From assembly GCA_031216915.1 (NCBI GenBank), contig CM062296.1, forward strand, positions 59,447,084-59,511,083: a DNA stretch of 64,000 nt, read 5' to 3'. This DNA is from Pictodentalium vernedei (Eukaryota > Mollusca > Scaphopoda > Dentaliida > Dentaliidae). The translations under genes were made by a program, and so were the position numbers. Under the pieces are notes generated by a model, which saw nothing but the letters and a program-made list of their open reading frames with translations, was not told the DNA's origin and searched no databases. Position 1 is the first letter of the stretch. The number at the start of each line of letters is the position of its first letter. This document shows, one piece after another, positions 44,601 to 55,208 of this stretch.

Positions 44601-45040
44601 GGAAGACACGCGTTTCCGTCGTTCATTTTGTATGCAGAAGCCCACCACCTTGGTTTCTATGGAGCTATAGTTGATATGAGCCCAGAACCATTCTAATAGG
44701 ATGGGGTATATTCGGATTTATGCTCGGTTGGACTGGAAAGCAACCCAACAACTACATAAAATCATCAAAAAACAAGGGAAAATTACCGAAACGCTATTAA
44801 AAAGGGGTTCTCTGAACACAAACGTATCCTTAAAAAGGATTTTCTTAGATTCTGTAAGAAAGAGCCCTTATTAAGGCTTCAAACTCCTATATCGCTCCTA
44901 GCACGCAGTAGTCCAAGCATCAACTTCCACCATTGCTTCAACTATCGGCCTGTTGTCGACTGCCACTTTCTACCCCTCAAAACTCTAGTCTTATGCCATC
45001 CTTGCATCATCAGTGGTGATTCCTGTCAGATTCCCTGAAA
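41650..45040 (+). mobile_element. diverged relative of the nested 11259 element
   Basis: From about 41700 to 42010 the sequence follows the left inverted repeat of 11259-13480: TGACGTCA at 41736-41743, GCGCATGCG near 41841, CGCCATCTTGG at 41908, GGGGTATGTTTGGA near 41968. The interior carries the same ACATATG/GCACATAGG repeat vocabulary (42900-44400) and CCAGAATCC-type text. A second, more worn arm (CGTTTCCGTCGTTCATTTTG near 44609) lies in the same, not inverted, orientation. The element is therefore rearranged or made of two remnants. Family P copy 6 and a poly-C run (about 42750-42771) are inside. No protein gene seen. Confidence 0.6.
43342..43554. mobile_element. family P copy 6 (variant centre)
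   Basis: TTAA then CCCTTTACCCAACG; the central hairpin uses CTCAAAAACATAGGTTATG / CATAACCTATGTTTTTGAG instead of the CATATCATGTGACC arms; right end AAAGGG then TTAA. It shows that arms vary between subfamilies while the ends are kept. Confidence 0.75.
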
Positions 45041-45342
45041 TGTGATTCCGTGATGTGGCATAAACTTTCGGGGATATAAAAGAGATATGCATGTCACCAA
45101 TACAATGGAACTAACCAGCGTTTAATGTACGAACAAAGGACTTTTGAACTAACAAAAGAGTGAAATTATTGGACCAAAAAAAACACGCGACGATTCAATA
45201 CACGCACAGTCAAACAGAGACTTCTGCAGCAAATCTTGTGAATAAATCCTTGAAAAGAAGGGCACTGAACGAGGACCTTATAAATTGAACTGGAGATCGA
45301 GAAGAACGGAGATCCAAGGGAACGCTTCATAACAGCGGTTAA

Positions 45343-45577
45343 CCATATACCCAACGCAGACGATATCAAAATTTATTATTTTAAATAACAGTTTTGAAAG
45401 TTTTTCTTTTCAAAACATATCAACAAAACCATATCATGTGACCCCTCATTAGAACGAGCTCGTTCCTAGAGGGGTCACATGATAGGGTTTTGTTGAAGTT
45501 TCTTTTTTAAATAATATTTTCCAGCTGCTGAATTTGCATTTTGCGCTGGCGGATGTGGCCAATTCGTTAGGTAAAGG
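45343..45577. mobile_element. family P copy 7
   Basis: TTAA then CCATATACCCAACGCAGACG; arms CATATCATGTGACCCCTC / GAGGGGTCACATGATA; right end TTAGGTAAAGGATTAA. More diverged than copies 1-5. Confidence 0.75.
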
Positions 45578-45579
45578 AT

Positions 45580-47790
45580 TAAAAAGAGCGAAGATCGAAA
45601 TGAAATGAAGAGAAGGAGGATGGAAGTGAGCTGGACAGAACAAAGGTGGAAGAAAACTAAACAGATCGAAGGGAAGATGGATGAGAATTGCAAGAATACA
45701 GAGGAGTATATACAGAAACAAACACAGATATATAACGTACAGTTGAAACTAGAAGTCCCGTTATGAACTATGCTCTTATGTAGGCTTAATTGCGCGCAGG
45801 AATTGCGCGCAATTGCCGTATCGAATGGCAACCAATGCTCTGCAGGTTCTCCTGGTTACTCATAGCAAACACAGACAATGTTTCTGTCAGATGAACCTCT
45901 TGGTTACCTGACGGTCTATTGGCTGAAACATTGCTTCTGCACAGGCCATATGTACAGAATTTGATAGGCTGACTATGGGCAAAGATTACCACGCAGATAG
46001 ACTTGCTATTTGTGCGCATTTCATGACAGCACTTCCAGTGTTAACTTAACACATCACGTTTAGTGATAACATTGAATATAATTAATCTCAGTTAAATTAC
46101 TGAATCTGCGTATTGGAGGATCCAGTGTACATACGGTTTCATTTTTCATTGTTTTGCAAGTTAGTTGAATTGACCTCTGACTGTAATATAAATTGTCAAT
46201 AATCTAACAAATATTATTTGGGTTTTTCAGCAGGAAGTGGACTACCGTCCAGAGTTTTTATGAAATCACGGAATCCCATTTCATGGAATTAGTTAGGAAT
46301 CCCACTTATCGAATCTTACTTACCGATTTCCTTCTAGGACACATCTGTTTTTATAGAATCTCCTTTTCCAATATGTGAAAATTATTGAGATTTGAGGGAT
46401 TTTCGTATACCCCTCATGATCTCATGTAAACGGATTTGCTTGAAAAACTAATATGTTTAGTTTTGGCCTCCAAACCAAAGGTTGAGCACTTTCAAGTGAG
46501 CGCTCGTAAACTATGTTTTAGGAGAATAATTGAGAAACGTTATTTGAACAGTAATGTTTTTCAATATTTAAGTTACGCTCACGCCCCGCCGCGTGTAGAC
46601 TCGATCCCTGCGCCTCCGGCCCATTTTCTCCTACTTTTTTTTAATTTCATATCTTGGCATCCATGAGTAATACACATGGAGTGATATACATGTAGTTGAT
46701 ACTCCACAAACGTGTACAAACATCCACAAAATATCACATGAGCAGGGAACGCATGTCTTTTTTTGTCTTCTCATGCTAACGCCGAGGAATGTTCCCCGCT
46801 TTGTGTTACTCTGTAAGTAATTGATGAAATAGCATGCAATTTATTGATTTCAAAATACTTGTTTCCGTTGAATACTAAGAACTATTGTGAACATCTGTCA
46901 CCAAAACGGAAAAGAAATGACACATATGGACTGGGTGCTAGCTTTTTCTCAACATTGACGGTAGAGGTGCAATAACTCGTTAATTATGCATAACTTAATT
47001 ATTGTAATAGATGGGTGGTTTTGACTATGATTTGCTGATAGTCCCAAGAAGAAATTCACACCAGGAAAATACAGAATAAGTTATTCTTGTAGCATTCTAC
47101 CACAGCTCCACGACTGCCACTGCCAATAACCTCAATATCGGCATTTTGGTACCCACACAATATATCAGAAGTATATAATGTGGTTTTCGTGTCTCATCAG
47201 ATGGAGGGAAGGGTGGAGGGAGATGTAACGTCATGTCAAGAGACCCAGTAACGTTACGAAACAATCCTGATTAGCAGTTGTCGCCCTTGGACGGCCTGAA
47301 CGACGTCTGCCATCAACATTGCCTGTCTGGCGGTCTGAAAAAGCTCATCCAGTACAAATGAAAATTTCAAAACGTACCCCCTCAGAGGTTAACACGGCGC
47401 TCATGCGCAAAACCTGCACGAAGTTTTCGTAGGCCAGTGACATTCATGATCCATGCTAAACGTGGTAACATATTGATGTGTCCAATCACGCGTATCCAAT
47501 ACCATTTTCCGAAAATATGAACATCAGTTTGGGTATCGCCTACATGTTTTGAGTAGTATATAGAGATTACCAAATGAAATCAATACTGAAACGCCTACGA
47601 ATCAGCACTTAGAACGAACGTGAGCGCAACCATAAAATCGCAAACGAATTCACGCGTTCATCATACGTAATTTCAAACGCTTCGTACTCAAAAAATACGA
47701 CTGATTTGGTCCCAATTCTTTCAATATTTACAAATCTTCCTGAACCGTACAGAATACAACTTATGTGAACTGTGCATGTGCTGTGATTTT
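45580..47790. other. host DNA without a supported gene
   Basis: Several frames of 60-118 codons occur but none has a family signature, splice context or start context. A short self-complementary GCGCGCAGGAATTGCGCGC lies at about 45793. Nothing else recognised. Confidence 0.35.
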
Positions 47791-47801
47791 CCAGCAACCA
47801 C

Positions 47802-48101
47802 CAGTGGCGGCGCCAGAAATTTTTTTGTGGGGGGGGGGGGGGCAACTAGTGGGGGGGGGGGGGGGCAGACTCCCATGAAGGGGGGAAAATACGTAAAGGA
47901 TCATATCATTACTTTGTTATGAGGTAGTCCAAACTTGGACCCAAAGTCCGTAATATACTTTTTTGGTTTGGTACGTCCTGTGGACGTACCAAACCAAAAA
48001 ATTATATTACGGACTTTGGGTCCAAGTTTCGACTAAATGTAATGGTAATTAGCGGTCCTCCTTTCAAAAAAATCCTGGATCCGCGTCTGGTGGGTCTGTG
48101 C

Positions 48102-48156
<55 letters not shown>

Positions 48157-48532
48157 CCCGTCTGTCATAATGCGAAATCCATGAATTTCTTTAGACAAGG
48201 GATATGGATAGACATGCCTTTGTTGGCTCATAACTTAATTATAACTTATAAGTATCTGCATCCGAGTCTTTAAATCTCTACTGCCTGGATGTGTTCATCA
48301 GCTAGCCTGAGGCTTTGGGCTAAGTGTGTATGGGAAATTATTGGGAATAAAAAAAGAGAGGGGTGTGTGTGTGTGAGAGAGTGACTGAATGTGGTTGTGT
48401 GTGAGGATGGATGGAAATGCATGCGAGATGGTTGGGGGGGGGGGGGGGGGAAACTGGGGGGCAAAGCCTTCGTTTGGGGGGGCAAATGCCCCCCATGCCC
48501 CCCCCCCCCCCCCCCCCGTAGCGCCGCCACTG
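47802..48532. mobile_element. hAT-like non-autonomous element with GC-rich ends
   Basis: Ends CAGTGGCGGCGCCAGAAA and GTAGCGCCGCCACTG are inverted. The exact 8-bp duplication GCAACCAC lies at 47794-47801 and 48533-48540. The interior holds poly-G/poly-C blocks, a palindrome at about 47926-48035 related to the one in the other two hAT-like copies (TTGGACCCAAAGTCCGTAAT), and an (AG)n run. Frames through it are low-complexity shadows. Confidence 0.88.
48106..48152 (+). repeat. (AG)n microsatellite
   Basis: About 23 dinucleotide copies inside the hAT-like element. Confidence 0.95.
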
Positions 48533-48942
48533 GCAACCACCTCCAACATTTTCCTATGGAAAATGCACACATTCTGCACGTGTCTGTATTATATGTCACA
48601 AAACTATTCTAGGACGCTAAAATAGAGTTATTACCGCAATTTTATTTAGACGAATGGCATCCGTGTCCAATATTTGACAAAATACCCATGTTATACTCAC
48701 GTTTCTGTCATCTTTTTTAAAAAAAACAGAGCTTCCGAACTTTTTGGAAATCGGGAACGAATCAGCGTAAAAAACAAGAAACGAACTAATTCTGTAAGCG
48801 CCTGTCACCACCCCCAGTGAAGTTTTTGAAATCCATTCGTAATGTTCGTGTTTGGTCAAAGCAAGCAAGATGTATGATTTCGCGCTCCGAAGGAGCGCAG
48901 GTACGATTTGGGGCGAACCACGTTTCCCCCTCTTTTACCGTA

Positions 48943-49745
48943 AGTAGGTAATATTGGCCGATTCCAGACCACTTTTCCTAAAAACTGTACACGTACATGT
49001 ACATGTACGTGTACCGCCATAGGGGTCCAGTGTTAAATCGTGTACAGAGTGCAAAAAAATGGCAAAAATATCGTTTTTTCATGGTGGTCCAGAATCGCCA
49101 ATTTTTTTGAGGCTCACAGATCGCACTATTGACCGTTCAAACATCCGTTGGCGAACGTGTACATTCGACACATCGCTCAAAAGTGAAAAAATGTACGAAA
49201 TTAGAAGAAAAAGTAAATTTAAAAATTTTTTCTCGACGTTCCCATCGCGGATCAGACCTTCGATCTATCGTTGGTGAACGCAAGCAAAACACGTTTTGCC
49301 GATTCCAGACCAGTATCAAAAAAGCGGTTTGCCGATTCTAGACCACCTACGTTCGCCAACGGCTGTTTGAACGGTCGAGGGTGCGATCCGATCGGTGAAA
49401 CCTATTTGCCGATTCTAGACCAGGAAAAATCGACCTCAAAACCTTTTCTCGACGTTCACCAACGGTGAGAAGTGAGTGTAAAGTGTAGTCACTCATCGAG
49501 GATTTTTAAAAAAAAATTTAAAACCGATTTCGGCCTCCGGTACATCGAAAAAATGCGGTTTGCCGGTTCTGGACCACCACCACGTTCGCGATCGCGTTTC
49601 GGACGGTCTAGGCTGCGATCCGATCGGCGAAAACGATTTGCCGATTCACCTCGCGAGTTTTGTGAGGTGAATCGTGATAGAATCGGTTTTGAGGAGTTTT
49701 TCAATTTTGTACTCAGTGTAAATAAAATAGCTTTTTTCATTCAAT
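48943..49745. repeat. iteron-like cluster at the left end of element B
   Basis: Variants of TGCCGATTCCAGACCAC occur near 48955, 49298, 49329, 49406, 49557 and 49637, with an inverted one (GGTGGTCCAGAATCGCCAA) at 49083. A second motif, CGTTGGCGAACG and its inverse CGTTCGCCAACGG, occurs near 49147, 49270, 49351, 49453 and 49569. This is probably part of the left terminal repeat. Frames through it are repeat shadows. Confidence 0.6.
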
Positions 49746-49854
49746 AGAGTCGACTATAAATTGAGTCCCACTTTAGATGGGTTTTAAGCGAGAAATTTGT
49801 GTTTAACTAACATTATGAAATCTTCTTTGCAAAAATCCTTTCATTTTTTGTTCT

Positions 49855-50395
49855 TGTATAAATGAAAGGTTTTCGTTCAATGGATGACATTGAAAACTTG
49901 AGTTTGAAAAATTAGAACTGATGGAAATCGTCCGTTCACGTTTGTCATAGCGAGTTTTGTGAGATAAATCTTAATAAAACAGTTCGTAGAATTGTTTCAT
50001 TCAAATAAAAATTCCACTATAAAGCGTTTTTCACTTAGATGAATTTTAAGAGATAAATTGTATTATAATAGACACTCATGTTTTGTTCCGGTGTGAATGA
50101 AAGGTTTTTGATCAATGGATGACATTGAAAACTCTAGTTTTTGGAAAATTAGAACCAATGGAAATCGTCCATTCACGTTTTGTCTTAGCGAATTTTGTGA
50201 GATAAATCTTAATAAAACAGTTTGTAGAATTGTTTCATTTAAATAAAAATTCCACTATAAAGCGTTTTTCACTTAGATGAATTTTTAAAGAGATAAATTG
50301 TATTATAATAGACACTCATGTTTTGTTCCGGTCTGAATGAAAGGTATTTCGTTTTAATAATAGACAATAAAAGCGCGTTTTCCACTCAGACGGGT
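49855..50395 (+). repeat. tandem repeat of about 237 bp
   Basis: Units start near 49861, 50097 and 50336 with AATGAAAGGTTTT. Each full unit contains CAATGGATGACATTGAAAAC, TTTTGTGAGATAAATCTTAA and CTATAAAGCGTTTTTCACTT. Two full copies and a partial third. Non-coding, likely within the terminal repeat of element B. Confidence 0.75.
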
Positions 50396-50797
50396 TTTAA
50401 GAGGTAATTGAATTTTAATCTACTTGTGATAATGTTCGGAGATATGAATGAACCCTTTTAACGGATATAATTATTCTCAAACGTGTTAAATCAGAAACCG
50501 GTTTCTTATGCGCTAAAAACTTTCAAACTTTTTCAATGTTCTCCTGTTCGTCACAGAGTGAATAATCGGTGATGTGATCTTTAACACGTTCGAGGGCAAA
50601 ATGCATTTATAGAGATTTTATTTTTGTAAAATGTTTTTTCCTTGACTGGTTTTAGTTATTATATATTAAAGACAGAAGATTTTTATTTACTTAAAAACAT
50701 AAAACATAAAATAATTATACATTTAATTTTGAGAATAATAAAATAACTCACGTTAGCATACTCTAAAGGAAATATTAGTAATTTTAAAAACGAAAAA

Positions 50798-51700
50798 ATG
50801 TTTTTACAGATCACAGATTCCAAGCGGAGAGATCAACTTCTCAGTGAATATGAACATGCTAAGAAGAGTATTCAATCAGCTGACAGAAGCAGACGACTTG
50901 GAGAAATGGAATTAAGACGTGAAACCACAAAATTATTTAAACCTGTGACGGAGGTTCAGGAATGAAGTAAAAAGGAGATCGTTGACGAATTGAGGCCCTT
51001 AAGAGAAAGTTCTTTGAGAATGGATTCGTTGCCCGGCAGTTTTACAAAACAGTATTCCTTTCAATCCACACCGGATTACGCTCCCATGGGAATCGAAACC
51101 GATGTGAGTGAGAGCGATGATACAGCTTCAACTATTACCACTGATAGTGTCACGTCGTTGGATGGTGGTAAGAGAGGTCTGTTGTATGGAGTTCGCGAGG
51201 ATTCAGACGGTAGAACTTTCGTGGGTGACACCAAAGTGTCGATGGATGATGAATATTTATACGTCGGTTCGAATAGGTACAAAAAAACAGAGGGACTGCG
51301 TGAATTGCTTTGGTTTGACAAGCCTGGAGGTTACATGGAAGAGGATTACGACAATTACGGCGACATTCTGGTTCAGACCCATGCCATGAAGAGAAATAAC
51401 GATGCCGGAGAAACGAGACCCAAAGCCAATAGAGGTTACAAGTGGACGAAGGTGGTGAAACCCATATGAGATATGAATAAGAAGTTCGTCGAGTCGGTGA
51501 CTGGCAAAGGGGTGAAAACCACTTTTCTTCCGAGCGATTCTAACGCTCTGTCTCAGAGATTGAGATTGTTGATGGCAAGTAGACGCGCTGGTAACACTGG
51601 ATTAGATAATGAGATAGTGAGCATATGCGACGAATTGTTAAGGCAGAAGGTTTTGAATAAGCGCGATTATAAAAAGCTGATAAACGAATTGAAGGATTGA
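50798..51700 (+). pseudogene. DUF8207-type protein (element B), two in-frame TGA codons
   Basis: One continuous frame of 300 codons runs from the ATG at 50798 (MFLQITDSKRRDQLLSEYEH) to 51700. It is interrupted by TGA at 50963-50965 and at 51467-51469; element A has a Trp codon at the second position. The N-terminus is helical and charged (coiled-coil-like). The middle holds LYVGSNRYKKTEGLRELLWF and NRGYKWTKVVKPI, shared with invertebrate DUF8207 proteins (recalled). The C-terminus is helical (ICDELLRQKVLNKRDYKKLI). It is the first gene after the left end in both elements. Function unknown; a virion or assembly role is inferred from position. Confidence 0.78.
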
Positions 51701-51841
51701 TATATATATAATAAGTAGAGAACAAACAAACAAAAATATATAAAATAAAACAGTAAATTTTACACTACAAATAATAAAAAGTATTTAAACAACAAACGAT
51801 TTACCAGTGAAAAAACAAAATATATATTATAAAATAAAAAT

Positions 51842-52222
51842 ATGTTGGTGATAAAGAACAGGGGATACGTCAGAACTTACGTTCAAGGTGGTTCTGGCAT
51901 CGTCGATTCTATAATGCGAGCGTTCACGAGCGATACAGGTAGAAAACTCGCATCAACCGCGTTTGAGGTCTGTAAGAAGATGGCTTTGGATGCTGGTAAG
52001 AAAGCCGCTTCCGAAGCTAGTGGTAGGATAGCTTCTGTGGCTGGCAAGAGGGAAGCCGACGCGTTGATTGACAAGTTGATCAGTCCGCCGGCGAAGCGAG
52101 CTACGTTAGAGCGATCGCCGAAAAGTTGGAAGGATTTTAAGGATGTTGTGGTACCCATACAAGATTTAGCCAAAATGACGAGTGGATCTGGATTGAAGAA
52201 AACTCGCGATGGTGTAATATAA
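51842..52222 (+). CDS. small conserved virion-type protein (element B), intact
   Basis: 126 codons without a break, starting after a TATATATTATAAAAT run. The N-terminus MLVIKNRGYVRTYVQGGSGI contains VQGGS, near the hydrophobic-X-Gly-Gly cut rule of adenain-type proteases. The middle is Ala/Lys-rich and helical (KKMALDAGKKAASEA); the end is VPIQDLAKM. A small, basic, alanine-rich protein beside the packaging ATPase fits a DNA-associated or minor virion protein (inference). Homologous to the broken copy at 6504-6870. Confidence 0.65.
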   Translation: MLVIKNRGYVRTYVQGGSGIVDSIMRAFTSDTGRKLASTAFEVCKKMALDAGKKAASEASGRIASVAGKREADALIDKLISPPAKRATLERSPKSWKDFKDVVVPIQDLAKMTSGSGLKKTRDGVI

Positions 52223-52307
52223 ATAAATGATAATATTTATAAAACTGAGTTTGAAAAAACATAAAATTGTGTTTAAAAAAATCTAAAAATATCAAAAATA
52301 AACAAAG

Positions 52308-53127
52308 ATGAACATTAAAGATATGTCTTGGAACGACGCCATGACCAAAAGGTCGAATAACGAGTTCTTTCCCAAAAGCATAAGAGGCTTGATAGTGGGA
52401 AAATCGAATTGTGGAAAGACCAATCTGTTGATGAATCTGTTGTCACAACCAGACTGGTTGGATTACGACAGATTGTTCGTGTTTGGCAAGAGCTTGTTTC
52501 AACCCAAATACAGATTGCTTCGAGAGTGCATGGATCGTAGATTGCCCAAGGACGTCATAGCCAGAATCTTTGACAGTAGGGAGGAATTCGACAAAAGTGA
52601 AGCTTCTCTTTCAACCATTTTGGATGGTGCAGCGATGGAATTGATGAAGAGAAATGCGTCTTCGAACGTCGAGTGTCGATTTTATGAGAACGCTAGCGAC
52701 GTTTCGGATCCTAGAGAATTGAAATCGGAAGATAAGAATCTCATGATTTTCGACAATCTGTTTTTGGAGATACAGAACAGATGCGAATCGTATTACGTTA
52801 GGGGTCGTCACAGCAACGTGGACTGTTTCTACCTGTCGCAGAATTATTTTCGATTGCCCAGACAGACGATAAGGGAGAATGCTAATTTACTGTGTCTCTT
52901 TTCACCAGGATCTCAAGAATCTCAATCACATCTACAGTGATCACGTCGCAAACGACATGAGCGTGGCGGAATTCAGGAGATTCTGCAAGAGGGTTTGGGA
53001 TGGAGGACCTTACAATTTCGTCGTGATCGATTTGACTAGCGAATTTAATTGCGGAAAATATCGGTGCAGATTCGACAAGTTTCACGTTTCTGATGATAAT
53101 AAGATAGAGAGTGAAAACAAAAATTAG
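52308..53127 (+). pseudogene. FtsK/HerA-type genome-packaging ATPase (element B), one frameshift
   Basis: MNIKDMSWNDAMTKRS at the start; Walker A IVGKSNCGKTNLL near residues 29-41; Walker B LMIFDNLFLE near residue 146; C-terminal NFVVIDLTSEFN. A single one-base shift near 52903 divides the frame into 52308-52940 and the continuation to 53127. The copy at 6969-7799 is colinear and unshifted there. Expected role: ATP-driven DNA packaging into the capsid. Short AT-rich spacers to both neighbours suggest one gene cluster. Confidence 0.9.
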
Positions 53128-53182
53128 AAAATAATAAATCATCAAATAATTTAGTTTTGAAAAATAAAATAAAAATTAAAAT

Positions 53183-53941
53183 ATAATTTTCGAACAAGGA
53201 GAATTGTTAGAACGGATAGCCGAGAATACGGCTGCAAAACAATCCATTCAAATCGTGGTGAGTGGCGATTCGGCTCGATTCGCGACGAAATTCGAACCTT
53301 CCATCGAATTGAATAGAGAGAAAAGATACGAGATGGCGTTGATGAATCTGGAGACTTATTATTCCTTTCCCAACGTCACCGTAAAGAATAACTCATTCAA
53401 GTATTCCGACGGAGTGGATTGGTTGGAGATTCGAATTCCCAAAGGAAGTTACAACATAGACGATTTGAACAATTACATTCAGACGCGAATGAAGACGGAT
53501 GGAAAGGGAAGCAACAAGATCAGACTCGCTCCCAACCCTAATACCTTACAGACGATGTTGGATTTGGAAGATAATTTTCGAGTGGATTTCAACACGGATG
53601 ATTCTATAGGCAAGATGCTGGGATTTGATCGAAAGATGTATCGAGGCCACGTGGCATCTGAAAATACGGTCGACATTCTCGCAGTCAATAGCATTCTGGT
53701 GAACGTGGATGTGATTGCTGGAAGCTACGTGAATGGTAGCGCTCAACCGATGATCTATTCCTTCTTTCCAAACATGTCGCCGGGTTATAAGATCGTGGAA
53801 TGACCTCGAAATTTAGTTTATCTACCAGTGATTTTAGACACGTTGTATAGTCTCAAAACCACGTTGACGGATCAAAATGGTGAACTGTTAGATCTTCGCG
53901 GAGAGAGGGTGACGATACGATTTCACATAAGAGGAATATAA
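53183..53941 (+). pseudogene. penton-like minor capsid protein (element B)
   Basis: The frame runs from 53183 (an ATA where element A has ATG, so the start codon seems lost) to 53941, about 252 codons, with a TGA at 53801-53803. Blocks: ELLERIAENTAAKQ, LETYYSFPNVTVKN, IRIPKGSYNIDDLNNYIQTR, KMLGFDRKMYRG, and, after the stop, a beta-rich C-terminus ending VTIRFHIRGI. Size, position after the ATPase and beta-rich character fit the single-jelly-roll penton of Polintons/adintoviruses. The fold is inferred. Confidence 0.78.
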
Positions 53942-54086
53942 AAGAAAAAAAAAAAATATTGTGTATATATATAAATAAGAAAATAAAATAAACGCAATAT
54001 TAATTTACAAAAATTATTTAATATATATATAATTATCATTAAAACAAAAAAAACAATTGAACAAAATATATTTTAAAAAAAGAATT

Positions 54087-54686
54087 ATGACACAATACAT
54101 GGTTAAAAACGTGAACATATCCACAGGACAGAGGAAGAAACTTAAGAGAGCGTTAACAACTCGAGGTGAGGCGGTGAGATTCAACTTCACTCACGAAGAT
54201 CTGGAGAGTGGCGGTCAGGATTCGATCGCCTGGACCAGATCAAAAAGATGGAGAAAGTGATTCGTGATGGAAGAGGGTTGATGGTGAGATTGAGTCCCGC
54301 TCAATTGAAATACAATTTGAGAATGAAAGGTGGTTTCCTGCCGCTATTGGTAGGAATCACCACAAAAGCATTACCCTTTGCCGCAAACGCATTACCCTTT
54401 CTCGGGAAAGACTCTCGGCGTGGGAGCTCTCTCGGGACTTGTGAGTTCGGCAGTTGAGAAATTAATGGGTGGCAGCGGACTGTTTTTGAAGAAGGGAGGA
54501 GCCGTGTGTCGCGTCCACATAGACGACAGTGGTGAAGGATTGTATCTAGAACCCGTTAGAGGTGGCCTGAGTGGAAATGGTCTCTATCTGAAGAGTGGAT
54601 GGAACGTTGAGCGACTCAGTAAGGGTTTGTTGTTTGGTGAGAATTCACTGTTTAAGAATATACCGATTTTGAGTATGTTATTATAA
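54087..54686 (+). pseudogene. adenovirus pX-like virion protein (element B), two frameshifts
   Basis: Starts MTQYMVKNVNIS with a basic N-terminal part (GQRKKLKRALTTRG). A frameshift near 54235 leads to VRLSPAQLKYNLRMKGGFLP; MKGG followed by a hydrophobic run fits an adenain cleavage site before a membrane-active segment. A second shift near 54405 leads to GVGALSGLVSSAVEKLMGG and a tail with repeated GLYL motifs, ending LSMLL. It resembles the L2 mu/protein X relatives reported in adintoviruses. Likely a DNA-bound or capsid-interior protein matured by the protease encoded at 60410-60844 (inference). Confidence 0.68.
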
Positions 54687-54753
54687 AGTAAAAAAATATA
54701 TAATTATATGAAATATAAAAATATAAATCATAGAAAGTATAAAATAATATAAA

Positions 54754-55035
54754 ATGGATAAAAAGGTGGAAAAACAATTAGACGATAATGATGAATATCG
54801 CGAGATAGAGTGCAAAAAAGATGTGGAAAAACGATTAGACGCTAATGATGAATATTGCGGGATAGTGTGGGAAAAAGATGTGGAAAAACAATTAGATGCT
54901 AATGATGGATATCTTAGGAAAGAACTGAAAAAAGAGTGGGATAGATGGTTGAAATTTAAAAGAATTAGACGTTTTCCACCGTCACCACTACCTTCTGAAG
55001 AGAATGGTAATGATGTGAGTGTTATCAAGAGATGA
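54754..55035 (+). CDS. small charged protein with three tandem repeats
   Basis: An intact 93-codon frame starts in a poly-A/ATAT context. The first 75 residues are three copies of a 23-25 residue unit with the core VEKQLDDNDEY, VEKRLDANDEY, VEKQLDANDGY. They are followed by a basic, tryptophan-containing segment (LKKEWDRWLKFKRIRR) and a Pro/Glu-rich tail. The gene ends just before the hairpin at 55209. I do not recognise a family. It occupies the slot of the short ORF at 9917 in element A. A structural adaptor or DNA-binding role would be speculation. Confidence 0.55.
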   Translation: MDKKVEKQLDDNDEYREIECKKDVEKRLDANDEYCGIVWEKDVEKQLDANDGYLRKELKKEWDRWLKFKRIRRFPPSPLPSEENGNDVSVIKR

Positions 55036-55208
55036 ACCACATTCGTTCATAATTATGATTCAGATAAACAAATGTGTTCTTATAAAAACGTAATATATCA
55101 CAAAAAAATAAAAGAAGAATCGACGCCAAAATTGAGAAAAAAGGAAACATTATTATAATATATATGAGTGATAGCGAAGAAGAAGAAGAATGAAACAAAA
55201 AACAAATC

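Noticed and set aside
25596..45577. Regularly repeated palindromes as a CRISPR-like array
   Set aside because: Spacing is kilobases and irregular, units are about 240 bp with TTAA flanks, and the setting is eukaryotic. They are MITEs.
48270..48625. Gly/Pro-rich frames on both strands
   Set aside because: Products of poly-G/poly-C runs inside a hAT-like element with an exact 8-bp duplication.
55164..55193. Tiny acidic ORF (MSDSEEEEE) after an ATAATATAT box
   Set aside because: Nine codons are too few to support. It may be the head of a lost gene but has no comparator in element A.
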